Shown in pieces: positions 51,884 to 63,416 of a stretch of 64,000 bases of DNA. Under the pieces are notes generated by a model that saw nothing but the letters and a program-made list of their open reading frames with translations, had not been told where the DNA came from and did no database searches. How positions within the stretch are numbered: position 1 is the stretch's first letter; each line of letters opens with the position of its first letter. Position numbers and translations under genes: made by a program. This DNA comes from Amycolatopsis japonica (GTDB taxonomy: Bacteria; Actinomycetota; Actinomycetes; Mycobacteriales; Pseudonocardiaceae): NCBI RefSeq assembly GCF_000732925.1, contig NZ_CP008953.1, positions 1,984,001-2,048,000 of the forward strand, in the 5' to 3' direction.

Positions 51884-52270
51884 TCAGGCGTCGATGGTGA
51901 GGGTCTCTTCGAGGGTCGCCCGGTGTGTCGGCTTCGCCTCTTCGTAGCGGCGACGGCCCTCGTCGGTCACGACGACGAAGATTCCGCGCCGGTCGGATTC
52001 GCAGAGCGCGCGCTGGACGAGGCCCTCACGCTCGAGACGGGCGACGAGCCGTGAGGTGGCGCTCTGGCTCAGGTGCACGACCTCGGTCAGGTCGGCCGCG
52101 CGGCATTTGCCGACCACGCAGGTGACCAGCCGTTCGAGGGCTTCGAACTCGGTGACGCCGAGCCCGTGGCGCTCCTGCAGCCGGCACTCGAGCCGACCGA
52201 AGACCGCCGCATGCCGGGTGGACAGGTCGTGCCACTCCCGCAGCAGGTCTTCTTCGGCGACGTCGCTCAC
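51884..52270 (-). CDS. MarR family transcriptional regulator
   Basis: 128 residues from GTG 52270. Winged helix: LGVTEFEALERLVTC, ADLTEVVHLSQSATSRLVARLEREGLVQRALCESDRRGIFVVVTDEGRRRY, the DxRG wing being diagnostic. Short N-terminus with HDLSTRHAAVFGRLE dimer helix. A Cys pair (VTCVVGKC) could be redox-sensitive. Divergent from an MFS pump gene with paired TGCAT/ATGCA sites in between, so it very likely represses the pump and itself. Confidence 0.92.
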   Translation of the reverse strand: MSDVAEEDLLREWHDLSTRHAAVFGRLECRLQERHGLGVTEFEALERLVTCVVGKCRAADLTEVVHLSQSATSRLVARLEREGLVQRALCESDRRGIFVVVTDEGRRRYEEAKPTHRATLEETLTIDA

Positions 52271-52284
52271 GCGGCCCAAGATAG

Positions 52285-52340
52285 CATGCACATGAATTTT
52301 ATGCAAAGTCATTAAATGCACTTGCATTAGATGCGTGTGC
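52285..52340. promoter_or_regulatory. Probable MarR operator region with TGCA-type half-sites
   Basis: The divergent interval holds AATGCA-CT-TGCATT (52315-52328), a perfect dyad, flanked by two further pairs: TGCACATG...TTATGCA on the left and GATGCGTGTGCATG on the right. Such repeated ATGCA/TGCAT half-sites are AT-rich compared with surroundings and typical of MarR operators. Confidence 0.6.
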
Positions 52341-52356
52341 ATGTACTGTACGGATC

Positions 52357-53814
52357 ATGAGTTCTTCCGTGCAGCTGTCCACCAGCTCGACAAGGTGGGA
52401 CGCGCGCCTCTGGGGTGTCCTGCTCACTGTGTCCGTTGTCGTCGGCCTCGACGCGCTCGACGTGTCGATGGTCGCCGTCGCCCTCCCGTCCATCCAGGCC
52501 GACATCGGCCTCTCCACCGGCGCCCTGCAGTGGATCATCAGTGCCTACGTGCTCGGCTACGGCGGCCTGCTGCTCCTCGGCGGCCGCACCGCCGACCTGC
52601 TCGGCAGGCGCCGGGTCTTCCTCGTCGCCGTCGCGGTCTTCGCGCTCGCTTCCCTGCTCGGCGGTCTCGTCGACGACGGCGCGCTGCTGATCGCCACCCG
52701 CTTCATCAAGGGGCTGGCCGCCGCGTTCACCGCACCGGCCGCGTTGTCCATCATCACCACGACCTTCCACGAAGGTCCCGCCCGCAACCGGGCGATCAGC
52801 ATCTTCGCCGTGTTCGGTGCCAGCGGTTACTCCGCGGGCCTCGTCTTCTCCGGTCTGCTCACCGAGGTGGGCTGGCGCTGGACGTTCCTGCTGCCGGTGC
52901 CGATCGCGATCGCCGCACTGGTCGCCGCGATCAAGCTGATCCCGTCCTACGAGCCGCAGACGGGCGGCGGCTACGACTTCCCCGGCGCGATCACCGGTGC
53001 CGCCGGTTCGCTCCTGCTGGTCTTCGCCGTGGTCGAAGCGCCGGAGATCGGCTGGGCCGCGCCTCGGACGCTGATCTCGTTCGCCCTCGCGCTCGCCCTG
53101 CTCGCCACCTTCGTGTTCATCGAGAAGCGCAGCAAGCACCCGCTGCTCCGGCTCGGCATCCTGCGTTCGGGTCCGCTGGCCCGCGCCAACCTCGGTGGCG
53201 CGACGTTCTTCGGCGCCTACATCGGTTTCCAGTTCGTGGTGATGCTGTACCTGCAGAACGTGCTGCACTGGTCCGCGCTGCAGACCGCGCTCGGATTCCT
53301 GCCCGCCGCGCTGATCGTGGCCTTCGGTTCGCCTCGGATCGAGCCGCTGATCGACCGGCTCGGCACGCCGCGCACGATCCTCGCCGGTGTCGTCGCTCAC
53401 GTCATCGGGTACGCGCTGTTCCTGCGGATCGACGAGAGTTCCAGCTACGCCGGCTCGGTGCTGCCGAGCATGATCCTGCTGGGCATCGGCTTCATGCTGG
53501 CGTTCTCGTCGCTGAACATCCAGGCGACCAACGGCATCTCCGACGACGAGCAGGGGCTCGCCGGCGGACTGCTGAACACGTCGATCCAGGTCGGCGGCGC
53601 GATCGGGCTCGCCGTGGTGACCGCGGTCCTGACCGGCAACTCCGGCGGGGCCACCGGCCCGGCGGCGCTGCTGAACGGTCTGGCGCCCGCGCTGACCGTC
53701 GTCACCGGCATCGCCGTGATCAGTGTCCTGGTGGCGCTGTCCGGAGTCGTCGGCCTGCGCAAGGCCGAAGCCCGCTCCGCCATCGCCGAGCCGGAGTACG
53801 CCGCGGCCGAATGA
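52357..53814 (+). CDS. MFS drug efflux transporter (DHA2, 14 helices)
   Basis: 485 residues from ATG 52357. Fourteen hydrophobic segments; motif A LGGRTADLLGRRRVFLVAVAVF in loop 2-3, motif D1 near helix 1 (LDALDVSMVAVALPSIQADIG) and motif C-like GASGYSAGLVFSGLLTEVGWRWTFL. The DHA2 group expels antibiotics, dyes and detergents by proton antiport. Expression is probably controlled by the divergent MarR protein. Convergent with the frameshifted P450; a 12-bp hairpin separates them. Confidence 0.93.
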   Translation: MSSSVQLSTSSTRWDARLWGVLLTVSVVVGLDALDVSMVAVALPSIQADIGLSTGALQWIISAYVLGYGGLLLLGGRTADLLGRRRVFLVAVAVFALASLLGGLVDDGALLIATRFIKGLAAAFTAPAALSIITTTFHEGPARNRAISIFAVFGASGYSAGLVFSGLLTEVGWRWTFLLPVPIAIAALVAAIKLIPSYEPQTGGGYDFPGAITGAAGSLLLVFAVVEAPEIGWAAPRTLISFALALALLATFVFIEKRSKHPLLRLGILRSGPLARANLGGATFFGAYIGFQFVVMLYLQNVLHWSALQTALGFLPAALIVAFGSPRIEPLIDRLGTPRTILAGVVAHVIGYALFLRIDESSSYAGSVLPSMILLGIGFMLAFSSLNIQATNGISDDEQGLAGGLLNTSIQVGGAIGLAVVTAVLTGNSGGATGPAALLNGLAPALTVVTGIAVISVLVALSGVVGLRKAEARSAIAEPEYAAAE

Positions 53815-53828
53815 TCAGGGGGTGAGGT

Positions 53829-53860
53829 GCCCCTTCCCGCGCTCGGGGGCGGGAAGGGGC
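53829..53860. terminator. Bidirectional hairpin between MFS and P450 genes
   Basis: GCCCCTTCCCGC (53829-53840) pairs perfectly with GCGGGAAGGGGC (53849-53860), loop eight bases. It lies between convergent genes whose stops are at 53814 and 53867, so it can serve both. Confidence 0.7.
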
Positions 53861-53866
53861 CCTTCG

Positions 53867-55116
53867 CTACCAGCGGATCGGCAAGGATTTCAGCCCGTTC
53901 TGGAAGTTCGACCGCAACCGCACCGGTTCACCGGCGAGTTCGGCCTCGCCGAGCAGATCAAGGACCGCTTCGAACATCGCGCGCAGCTGCACCCGCGCCA
54001 GCTGGGCGCCGAGGCAGAAATGCGGACCGTGCCCGAAGGTCAGGTGATCGTTGGGAGTGCGGCCGATGTCGAAGCGATCCGGGTCCGCGAAGACGGCCTC
54101 GTCGCGATTCGCGGCGGAGAACCAGACGACCACTTCTCGCCCGCGCGGATGTCCACATCGGACAGAACGACGTCCTCGGTCGCGGTCCGGCGGAAGTGCA
54201 TGACCGGCGTCCAGAAACGCAACATCTCTTCCACCGCACCGGGAAGCAGCGAACGGTCGGCCAGCAGCCGCCGGTACTGATCCGGATGCGACAGCAACGA
54301 CAACATCCCACCGGGGATGCCGTTGCGCAGTGTTTCGTTGCCTGCCACGGAAAACAGCCAGAACAGGTTCTCGAACTCCGCGATGGACACCCGGCCGCCG
54401 TCTTCCACGTGCCCCATCAGATTGCTCATCACGTCTTCGCCGGGATGCCGGCGTTTGTACTCGCCGAGCGCGGTGGCGTACGCGTAGAGATCCGGCATCC
54501 CGGCCCGCGTGCGCGGATCGGGCATCGCGCCGTCCGGTCCCGGAACCGGCCGCACCGCCAGCGCCGCCCGCGCGAGATCGGTGACGTCACCCGCGTCGAC
54601 CGTCGCGCTCACCGCGTAATCGGCGTCCTGGTAGCCGATCACGCGATTGCTCCAGTCGTACATCAGCCGCCGGTCCTGTTCGGGGATCCCGAAGACCTCG
54701 GCGAGCGTCAGCAACGGGAGATCGGCGGCGAGAGTGGCGAAATCGCACTCGCCGTCGTCCCGGACCCCGGCGATCAGCTCCCTGGCCCAGCCCTGGATCC
54801 GCTCGGTCAGCCTGCCGACCGCGCGCGGCGTGAACGCCTTCGTGAGCAGGCCACGCAGCCGGGCGTGCTCGGGCGGGTCCATGTTGAGCATCATCCGCTG
54901 GACGTAACCGAGATCCTGCTCGGTCGCCGGATCCCGGATCTGTGTCCCGCCGAGGTGCGACGAGAACTGCTTCGGGTTCTTCAGCACGTGCTTGACGTCC
55001 GAATGCCGCAGCACGGCCCAGAAATCGTCCACGCGCACGACCGGTGACTCCCGGCGCAGCGCCGCGAGGTGCTCGTACGGCACGCCCCGCGTGTACACGT
55101 CCGGATCGGTGATCAC
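53867..55116 (-). pseudogene. Cytochrome P450 with a single-base frameshift
   Basis: From GTG 55116 the frame encodes a bacterial (class I) P450 through the I-helix (FWLFSVAGNETLRNGI), the ExxR region (GAVEEMLRFWTPVMHFRR) and DVVLSDVDIRAGEK. At about 54133 one G is missing (AAG GTG reads AAGTG), so this frame drifts and stops at 54040. The other frame continues exactly from there with VVVWFSAANRDEAVFADPDRFD, the haem-binding FGHGPHFCLGAQLAR and the last strands. The whole would be about 416 residues. Either the gene is newly inactivated or the base is a sequencing error. The ligand Cys and I-helix are intact otherwise. Confidence 0.85.
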
Positions 55117-55164
55117 GGCGTCGACACTAGCCCGCGCACCGGGGACTGAGGAAAGATCCGTCCG

Positions 55165-55893
55165 GTGGACAAGCTGAAGATGCGCACCGCCGGAACCGAA
55201 GGCCCCGCAGTGCTCCTGTTGCACGGTCTCGGCGCGACGGGCGCGGTCTGGGACGGCCTGATGCTGCAACCCGGCTACCGCTGGCTGGCGCCCGACCTGC
55301 CAGGGCACGGGGCCTCACCGCACTCGGCGCACTACTCGTTCGGCGGGTTGGCGGCGGCGGTCGCCGAGGTGCTCCCGGAACGTGGTCCGCTGCTGGTGAT
55401 CGGCCACTCCCTGGGCGGAGTGGTCGGGCTCGCGCTGGCCAGCGGGTGGTTCGGGCTCCAGGTCGACGGGTTGCTCGCGGTGGGCGTCAAGGTCGACTGG
55501 AGCGAGTCCGACCTCGCGAAGGCCGCCGACATGGCGGCGAAACCGCCCAGGGTGTTCCCGGCCCGCGAGGACGCCGAACGAGCGTTCCTCAAGATCGCCG
55601 GCTTGACCGGCCTCGCCGAAGCGGACCCCGACGGCATCGTCGAAACCGAAGGCGGCTGGCGGTTGGCCCTGGATCCCCGCGCGTTCGCCGTCGGCGCTCC
55701 CGACATGCCCGGACTGCTCGGCGCGGCGCGCTGCCCGGTCGCCCTCGCCGCCGGCGAGCACGACCCCATGAGCCGGCCCGAACAGCTTCGCGCGCTCAGC
55801 GAGGCTTCCGTGGAACTTCCCGGGCTGGGCCACAACGCCCACGTCGAAGACCCGGCCGTGCTCCTGGCCTTCCTCGGGCAATTCGTCCTCTGA
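55165..55893 (+). CDS. Alpha/beta hydrolase
   Basis: 242 residues from GTG 55165. Classical serine hydrolase: oxyanion LLLHGLGATGAVWDGL near residue 18, APDLPGHGAS, nucleophile elbow VIGHSLGGVVGLAL near 78, acid in AAGEHDPMS, His in LPGLGHNAHVEDP near 223. Similar enzymes cleave esters, lactones or C-C bonds; no specific substrate can be assigned. Divergent from the P450 (48-base gap). Its stop codon lies inside the left arm of a long hairpin. Confidence 0.87.
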   Translation: MDKLKMRTAGTEGPAVLLLHGLGATGAVWDGLMLQPGYRWLAPDLPGHGASPHSAHYSFGGLAAAVAEVLPERGPLLVIGHSLGGVVGLALASGWFGLQVDGLLAVGVKVDWSESDLAKAADMAAKPPRVFPAREDAERAFLKIAGLTGLAEADPDGIVETEGGWRLALDPRAFAVGAPDMPGLLGAARCPVALAAGEHDPMSRPEQLRALSEASVELPGLGHNAHVEDPAVLLAFLGQFVL

Positions 55894-55935
55894 ATGCGGT
55901 AGTTCGCCGTCGAACCACCGCATTCAGAGGACGAA
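55882..55935. terminator. 19-bp perfect hairpin covering the hydrolase stop codon
   Basis: Arm 55882-55900 pairs perfectly with 55917-55935; the loop adds GTTCG/CGAAC (55902-55906, 55911-55915). The TGA of the hydrolase (55891-55893) is inside the left arm. It separates two convergent genes (the MocR stop is at 55948) and probably terminates both. Confidence 0.75.
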
Positions 55936-55947
55936 ACGCGGGGGTGG

Positions 55948-57384
55948 CTAGCGTCGAAGGCGGCCGAGGGTCGCGATGCCCTCGGCGATGTCGCTCGCCG
56001 GGCTCGCCCCGTACCCGAGGACGAGGCCGGGATTCATCGGCCGCTGACAGTGCCACGACAGCGGCTGCACCTTCACCCCTTGCTCCAGCGCGGAGGCGGC
56101 GAAGTCGAGATCGGAGAACTCGCCGTCGAAGGTGATCGTCAGATGCAGCCCGGCGGCTGCGCCGTGCACCACGGCGTCCGGGAGATGCGTCCGGAGCGCG
56201 TCGATCATCGCGTCCCGGCGGCGGCGATGCCGCTTGCGCACGAACCGCAGCTGCCGTTCCATCTCGCCGGATTCCATCAGATGCGCCAGCACCAGCTGCG
56301 GGAGGACGGCGTTGCCGAGGTCGGCGAACCGTTTGGCCGCGACCACCTCGTCCCGGTATCGCGGCGGCACCAGCATCCAACCGACCCGGAGCGCGGGCGC
56401 GAGCCACTTCGACACGCTGCCCGCGTAACAGACCTGCTCGGCGAGCATCGAGCGCAGCGCGGGGACCGGCGGGCGGTCGTAGCGGTGCTCGGCGTCGTAG
56501 TCGTCCTCGATGATCAGCCCGCCGTCCGCGGCCCAGCGCATGAGTTCGCGACGGCGTTCCCCGCCGAGCACGACACCGGTCGGGAACTGGTGCGCGGGCG
56601 TGAGCAGCACGGCGGGCGCGCCGCTGCGGACGAGTTCGTCGACGTCGATCCCGTCTTCGTCGACCCGGATCGGCGGTGTCGCGAGCCGCCGGTCGTGCAG
56701 ATGCTGCCGCGCGCCCAGTGAACTCGGATCCTCGATGGCGATCTCGGACATCCCATTGTCGCGCAGCACCTGCGCCAGCAAACCGAGACCCTGTGCGACA
56801 CCGGCGACGATCAGCACGTCGTCGGCGTCGGCGGTGATGCCCCGGGTGCGGGCGATCCAGTGCGCGATGGCCAGCCGCAACGCGGGCGCGCCCCGCGGGT
56901 CGCCGTAGCCGAAGGCCGCCGCAGAGAGGTCGTTGAGCACGGTGCGTTCCGCGCGTAACCAGGCGGTTCGCGGGAACGCCGTCAGATCCGGCACGCCGGG
57001 GGACAGGTCGATCCGCGCCGGGGTCGACCGCAGCGAGTCGAAGACGCCGATCCCGGGAGCGGGCTGGAAGATCGTGCCCGCGGCCGGGGGACCGGGTGCC
57101 GTCTGCTCTTTCGTCCTCGCCGGTGCCGCGACGACCACTGTGCCCGCGCGGCCGCGTCCGGCGACGTGGCCGTCTTCGACCAGCCGTTGGTAGGCCTCGG
57201 TGACCACGCCGCGGGAGACCCGCAGGTCCGCGGCCAGCGCCCTGGTCGCGGGCAGCCTGCTGCCGACCGGCAGGCGGCCGTCGGAGATGGCGTGCCGCAA
57301 CCGCGACGCCAGCCAGTCCGACCGGCGCCCCGGCGGTGCGTCCCCGATGTCCAGCTGCAGGAAGTCCGAGCCCTCGGCAGTCAC
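55948..57384 (-). CDS. MocR/PdxR-type regulator (GntR helix-turn-helix fused to aminotransferase)
   Basis: 478 residues from GTG 57384. Winged helix of GntR type at about 20-90 (LRHAISDGRLPVGSRLPATRALAADLRVSRGVVTEAYQRL), linker, then a class I aminotransferase-like domain (about 125-478) with FGYGDPRGAPALRLAIAHWI, IIEDDYDAEHRYD and PLP Lys in YAGSVSKWLAPALRVGW. MocR proteins use PLP as ligand, often controlling pyridoxine or amino acid genes. It starts 12 bases after metH on the same strand, so the two are probably co-transcribed; no pdxST genes are near. Confidence 0.92.
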   Translation of the reverse strand: MTAEGSDFLQLDIGDAPPGRRSDWLASRLRHAISDGRLPVGSRLPATRALAADLRVSRGVVTEAYQRLVEDGHVAGRGRAGTVVVAAPARTKEQTAPGPPAAGTIFQPAPGIGVFDSLRSTPARIDLSPGVPDLTAFPRTAWLRAERTVLNDLSAAAFGYGDPRGAPALRLAIAHWIARTRGITADADDVLIVAGVAQGLGLLAQVLRDNGMSEIAIEDPSSLGARQHLHDRRLATPPIRVDEDGIDVDELVRSGAPAVLLTPAHQFPTGVVLGGERRRELMRWAADGGLIIEDDYDAEHRYDRPPVPALRSMLAEQVCYAGSVSKWLAPALRVGWMLVPPRYRDEVVAAKRFADLGNAVLPQLVLAHLMESGEMERQLRFVRKRHRRRRDAMIDALRTHLPDAVVHGAAAGLHLTITFDGEFSDLDFAASALEQGVKVQPLSWHCQRPMNPGLVLGYGASPASDIAEGIATLGRLRR

Positions 57385-57396
57385 GCGGTCATTGTG

Positions 57397-61005
<3,609 letters not shown>

Positions 61006-61012
61006 CCAGCGC

Positions 61013-61100
61013 TCCTCCCATGTCGTGGGAGGCGCCCTTGCGGTGAAGTCCGGGGCCGAGCGTGGCGGACCCCGCGGTCCGTTGCAGCGCCTCTCGACCT
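61013..61100 (-). ncRNA. Probable SAH riboswitch in the metH leader
   Basis: Reading the minus strand from 61100: GAGGCGCTGCAACGG (61093 down) agrees with the conserved SAH-riboswitch core (GAGGMGCGCUGC-like), then a GC-rich stem-loop and CTCGG, then AAGGGCGCCTCCC (to about 61027). P1 would be GAGGCGC (61093-61087) with GCGCCTC (61035-61029). The 3' part CCTCCC (61032-61027) is complementary to GGGAGG (61019-61014), which is the metH ribosome site. Ligand binding would thus free the RBS and turn metH on, as expected when S-adenosylhomocysteine accumulates. Confidence 0.68.
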
Positions 61101-61148
61101 TGGCGACCAGACTACCGGACCCGCACAAGGGCGCTTCGCCTGAATTGC

Positions 61149-62237
61149 TCAGCCGCTGGCCAGGGCGGGTTCGGCTTCCCGGATCGTGGGACGGGGCGGC
61201 GCGGGCCTGCGCCGGGCGACCAGTTTGCGGCCGACGTCGATCATCGGCACCTCGACCCAGCGGTAGAGGACGTCGGAGATGACGAGGGCGACGACGGTCA
61301 CGGCGAGCGCGGTCAGCGTCCGGTGGGTGCTCAGCTGGGGAATCGACAGCGCGACCACGGTCGCCGCCACCCCTTGCAGGAGGTAGACGGAATACGACCG
61401 CTCGCCGATGAACCGCATCGGAGGGGTGGAGAAGAGCCAGGCGATCGGGCCGCGCGGGATCAGCGACGTGACGAACAGCGCGACCAACACCGCGTACGTG
61501 GTGCCACCGATCGTGCCGCCGTCTTGGAAGAAGGCTTCGATGTCGGTGATGTGGATCTGGAGCACGACGAGCGTCGCGAGCAGGACGAAGCAGGCGATGG
61601 GATGGGTGAAGACGCGGAGGACCGCGAAGCCCTTGCGGTAGTGGAGGCCGATGGCGAGCGCGCAACCGATGATGATCGGCGAGTAAGCGCCGGCGTAGGG
61701 CATCACCGGGATCAGGGCGATCATGAGCGCGATCAGGCCGATCGCCAGGCCCAGCCGCTTCGGGAAGCTCAGCGCCGCGATGCCGAAGGCCAGGAACGGC
61801 CAGACGAGGTAGAACTTCTGCTCGACACCCAGCGTCCACGACTGACCGAAAGGTGCGTTGTGGGCGAATTCGTTGGTGAACGTCAGGAAGTACGGCATCG
61901 CTCCGGAAAGACCGCTGGACGTGTACTGGCCGCGCAGATAGGTGAACACCACGATGATGCCCAGAACCGCGAAATACACGGGAAGAATGCGAAACGCGCG
62001 ACGGATATAGAAGTTCGCGAGCGAGATCCTGCCGTTTCGGTCTTCTTCACGCAGTGCGAGCGTGGTGATCAGGAAGCCGGAAAGCACGAAGAAGAGATGG
62101 ACGCCGATCCAGCCGTTGGCCATGGCCCACGACGGTCCTCCGTAGTGGAACACCACCACGAGGAGCGCGGCGATCGCGCGCAGCCCGTCGAGGGCCGGGA
62201 ATCTCTTCGTGGACAGGTACTGCTCGTGCGTCATCAT
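61149..62237 (-). CDS. Acyltransferase-3 family membrane protein
   Basis: 362 residues from ATG 62237 (ATG 62234 also possible). Ten or so helices. AT3 features: [23 protein letters not shown] near residue 10 (catalytic His), [23 protein letters not shown] and [19 protein letters not shown], then [11 protein letters not shown]. The family O-acylates sugars, exopolysaccharides, peptidoglycan or antibiotics. No extracellular SGNH domain. A long frame extension to 62378 is unsupported. It lies 143 bases upstream of the metH riboswitch, same strand, separate unit. Confidence 0.9.
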   Translation of the reverse strand: MMTHEQYLSTKRFPALDGLRAIAALLVVVFHYGGPSWAMANGWIGVHLFFVLSGFLITTLALREEDRNGRISLANFYIRRAFRILPVYFAVLGIIVVFTYLRGQYTSSGLSGAMPYFLTFTNEFAHNAPFGQSWTLGVEQKFYLVWPFLAFGIAALSFPKRLGLAIGLIALMIALIPVMPYAGAYSPIIIGCALAIGLHYRKGFAVLRVFTHPIACFVLLATLVVLQIHITDIEAFFQDGGTIGGTTYAVLVALFVTSLIPRGPIAWLFSTPPMRFIGERSYSVYLLQGVAATVVALSIPQLSTHRTLTALAVTVVALVISDVLYRWVEVPMIDVGRKLVARRRPAPPRPTIREAEPALASG

Positions 62238-62410
62238 GCTTGCCCCCAGGAACGTCACCGGTAGTCGGGCTCGATGCGGATGCGTCACTCTAAAGGGTGA
62301 AATGCTGGTTCCTGTGAGGGGGCTGTGTGTTTTCTGTGCGTAGTAAAGACTGTTACAGCGTGTTTCGTTATTTGGCAACGGTCGACCATCAACAATGGTG
62401 ACCTCTTTTC

Positions 62411-62714
62411 TTGAAAGCGGATCACCATCTTAATGATCAAGTGTCGTTGCCGGATATCGGCAACGATGGTTTCGTGCATCCGGCGAGACATGTGGTCGCG
62501 GGACTGCTCGGTGCTCTGCCCACGCGACTCGCCGGGGTCGTCGAAGGGCGGATTGTCGTTTTCGGATCGGATGGAGGAGGGTCGATGTTCGCCTTGCGTG
62601 CGGTCTGTGGACCTGTCCACCGATTGCGGGGCGGACCTTTCCTCGACGGGGCCTACGAAGTCGATCAACAGGGACGACTTCGACTCGTTCGCCCGTGACG
62701 TCGGAGAAAGGTAG
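62411..62714 (+). pseudogene. Fragment resembling an SMI1/KNR4 (SUKH) immunity-type protein
   Basis: Frame from TTG 62411 gives VEGRIVVFGSDGGGSMFALR and CGPVHRLRGGPFLDGAYEV, strikingly like the core of SMI1/KNR4-type proteins (VVFGSDGGG...GPVYRL). It runs into a TGA at 62698, but a frame shift near 62660 leads to RDDFDSFARDVGER and a stop at 62714, a plausible C-terminus. The N-terminal half is missing. So I read it as a decayed gene. It occupies a 556-base gap before the next gene. Confidence 0.5.
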
Positions 62715-62793
62715 TGATGCGTTCGATCGAGCTGCGCTCGGCCGACAACCACTCCGTATGGTGGTTCCACGGCAGCAGCACCCGAAAGTACGG

Positions 62794-63084
62794 ATGGTCA
62801 TGGCAGCAGTGATCAGGCTCGGTGTCGAAAGTATCGAGCAAGGGCCTCGGGGGAAGACCGTATGCGTTGTCCGGTGTCTCGGTGAGCAGGTCTCGGTCGG
62901 CGACTTTCTCTCCACCGCGGTCTTCGAGGATGGCACGTCGACGAAGGTCGATCTGCGCATCGTCATGATCCTGCGTTACGAACGGCCGGTCGGGCTGCTG
63001 GACTCGCCGCACAGCGCGAAGATCGAACTGGCGGGCGTGGATGGGCTCGAAGGAGTCCGGGAACTCCGAGGCTGTCCGCAGTGA
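62794..63084 (+). CDS. Small beta-barrel-like protein of unknown function
   Basis: 96 residues from ATG 62794 (ATG 62800 also possible); no strong ribosome site. The order GKTVCVVRCLGEQVSVGDFLS, then IVMILRYERPVGLLDSPHSAKIELAGVDGLEGVREL, recalls domain II of EF-Tu-like factors (GDxL...AELxGvd), without a GTPase domain. Function unknown. Its stop overlaps the GTG of the next gene (GTGA), so both form one unit behind the decayed SMI1-like gene, perhaps a toxin/immunity remnant area. Confidence 0.6.
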   Translation: MVMAAVIRLGVESIEQGPRGKTVCVVRCLGEQVSVGDFLSTAVFEDGTSTKVDLRIVMILRYERPVGLLDSPHSAKIELAGVDGLEGVRELRGCPQ

Positions 63085-63374
63085 AACGGAATTCCCGGCG
63101 AACCAGCTGGATTTCGACGCTGATTTCCGTCATTGACGGAGGTTCGGACCGGATCGATCACCATCCGTGTCCGCGTTGCGAGAAGAACCGGTTGGAAGTC
63201 AGGTATCTCGGCTATCCGGAGAGTCGTCTCGCCACGGTCCATCTCTGGTGCAATGCGTGTCTGCACGGCATTCAGATCTCGCGTGCCCGCGCTCCGGAAG
63301 GGATGACGCTGTACCCGATCAAGGATCCGGCGTCGGCCGACGGGATTCCCGACTTCGTCCGGCATCAGCCCTGA
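63081..63374 (+). CDS. Small zinc-ribbon-like protein
   Basis: 97 residues from GTG 63081. CPRCEKNRLEVRYLGYPESR and WCNACLHGIQISRARAP supply two CxxC pairs, a likely zinc ribbon. The N-terminus (SWISTLISVIDGG) is hydrophobic/neutral; the C-terminus ends in Pro-rich VRHQP. No known family recognised by me. Coupled with the preceding gene through a four-base overlap. Convergent with the cyclophilin gene. Confidence 0.65.
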   Translation: MKRNSRRTSWISTLISVIDGGSDRIDHHPCPRCEKNRLEVRYLGYPESRLATVHLWCNACLHGIQISRARAPEGMTLYPIKDPASADGIPDFVRHQP

Positions 63375-63416
63375 GCGTGCTCGCCGAATTCTGCGGGTTG
63401 AGATCCCTACCCTTGA

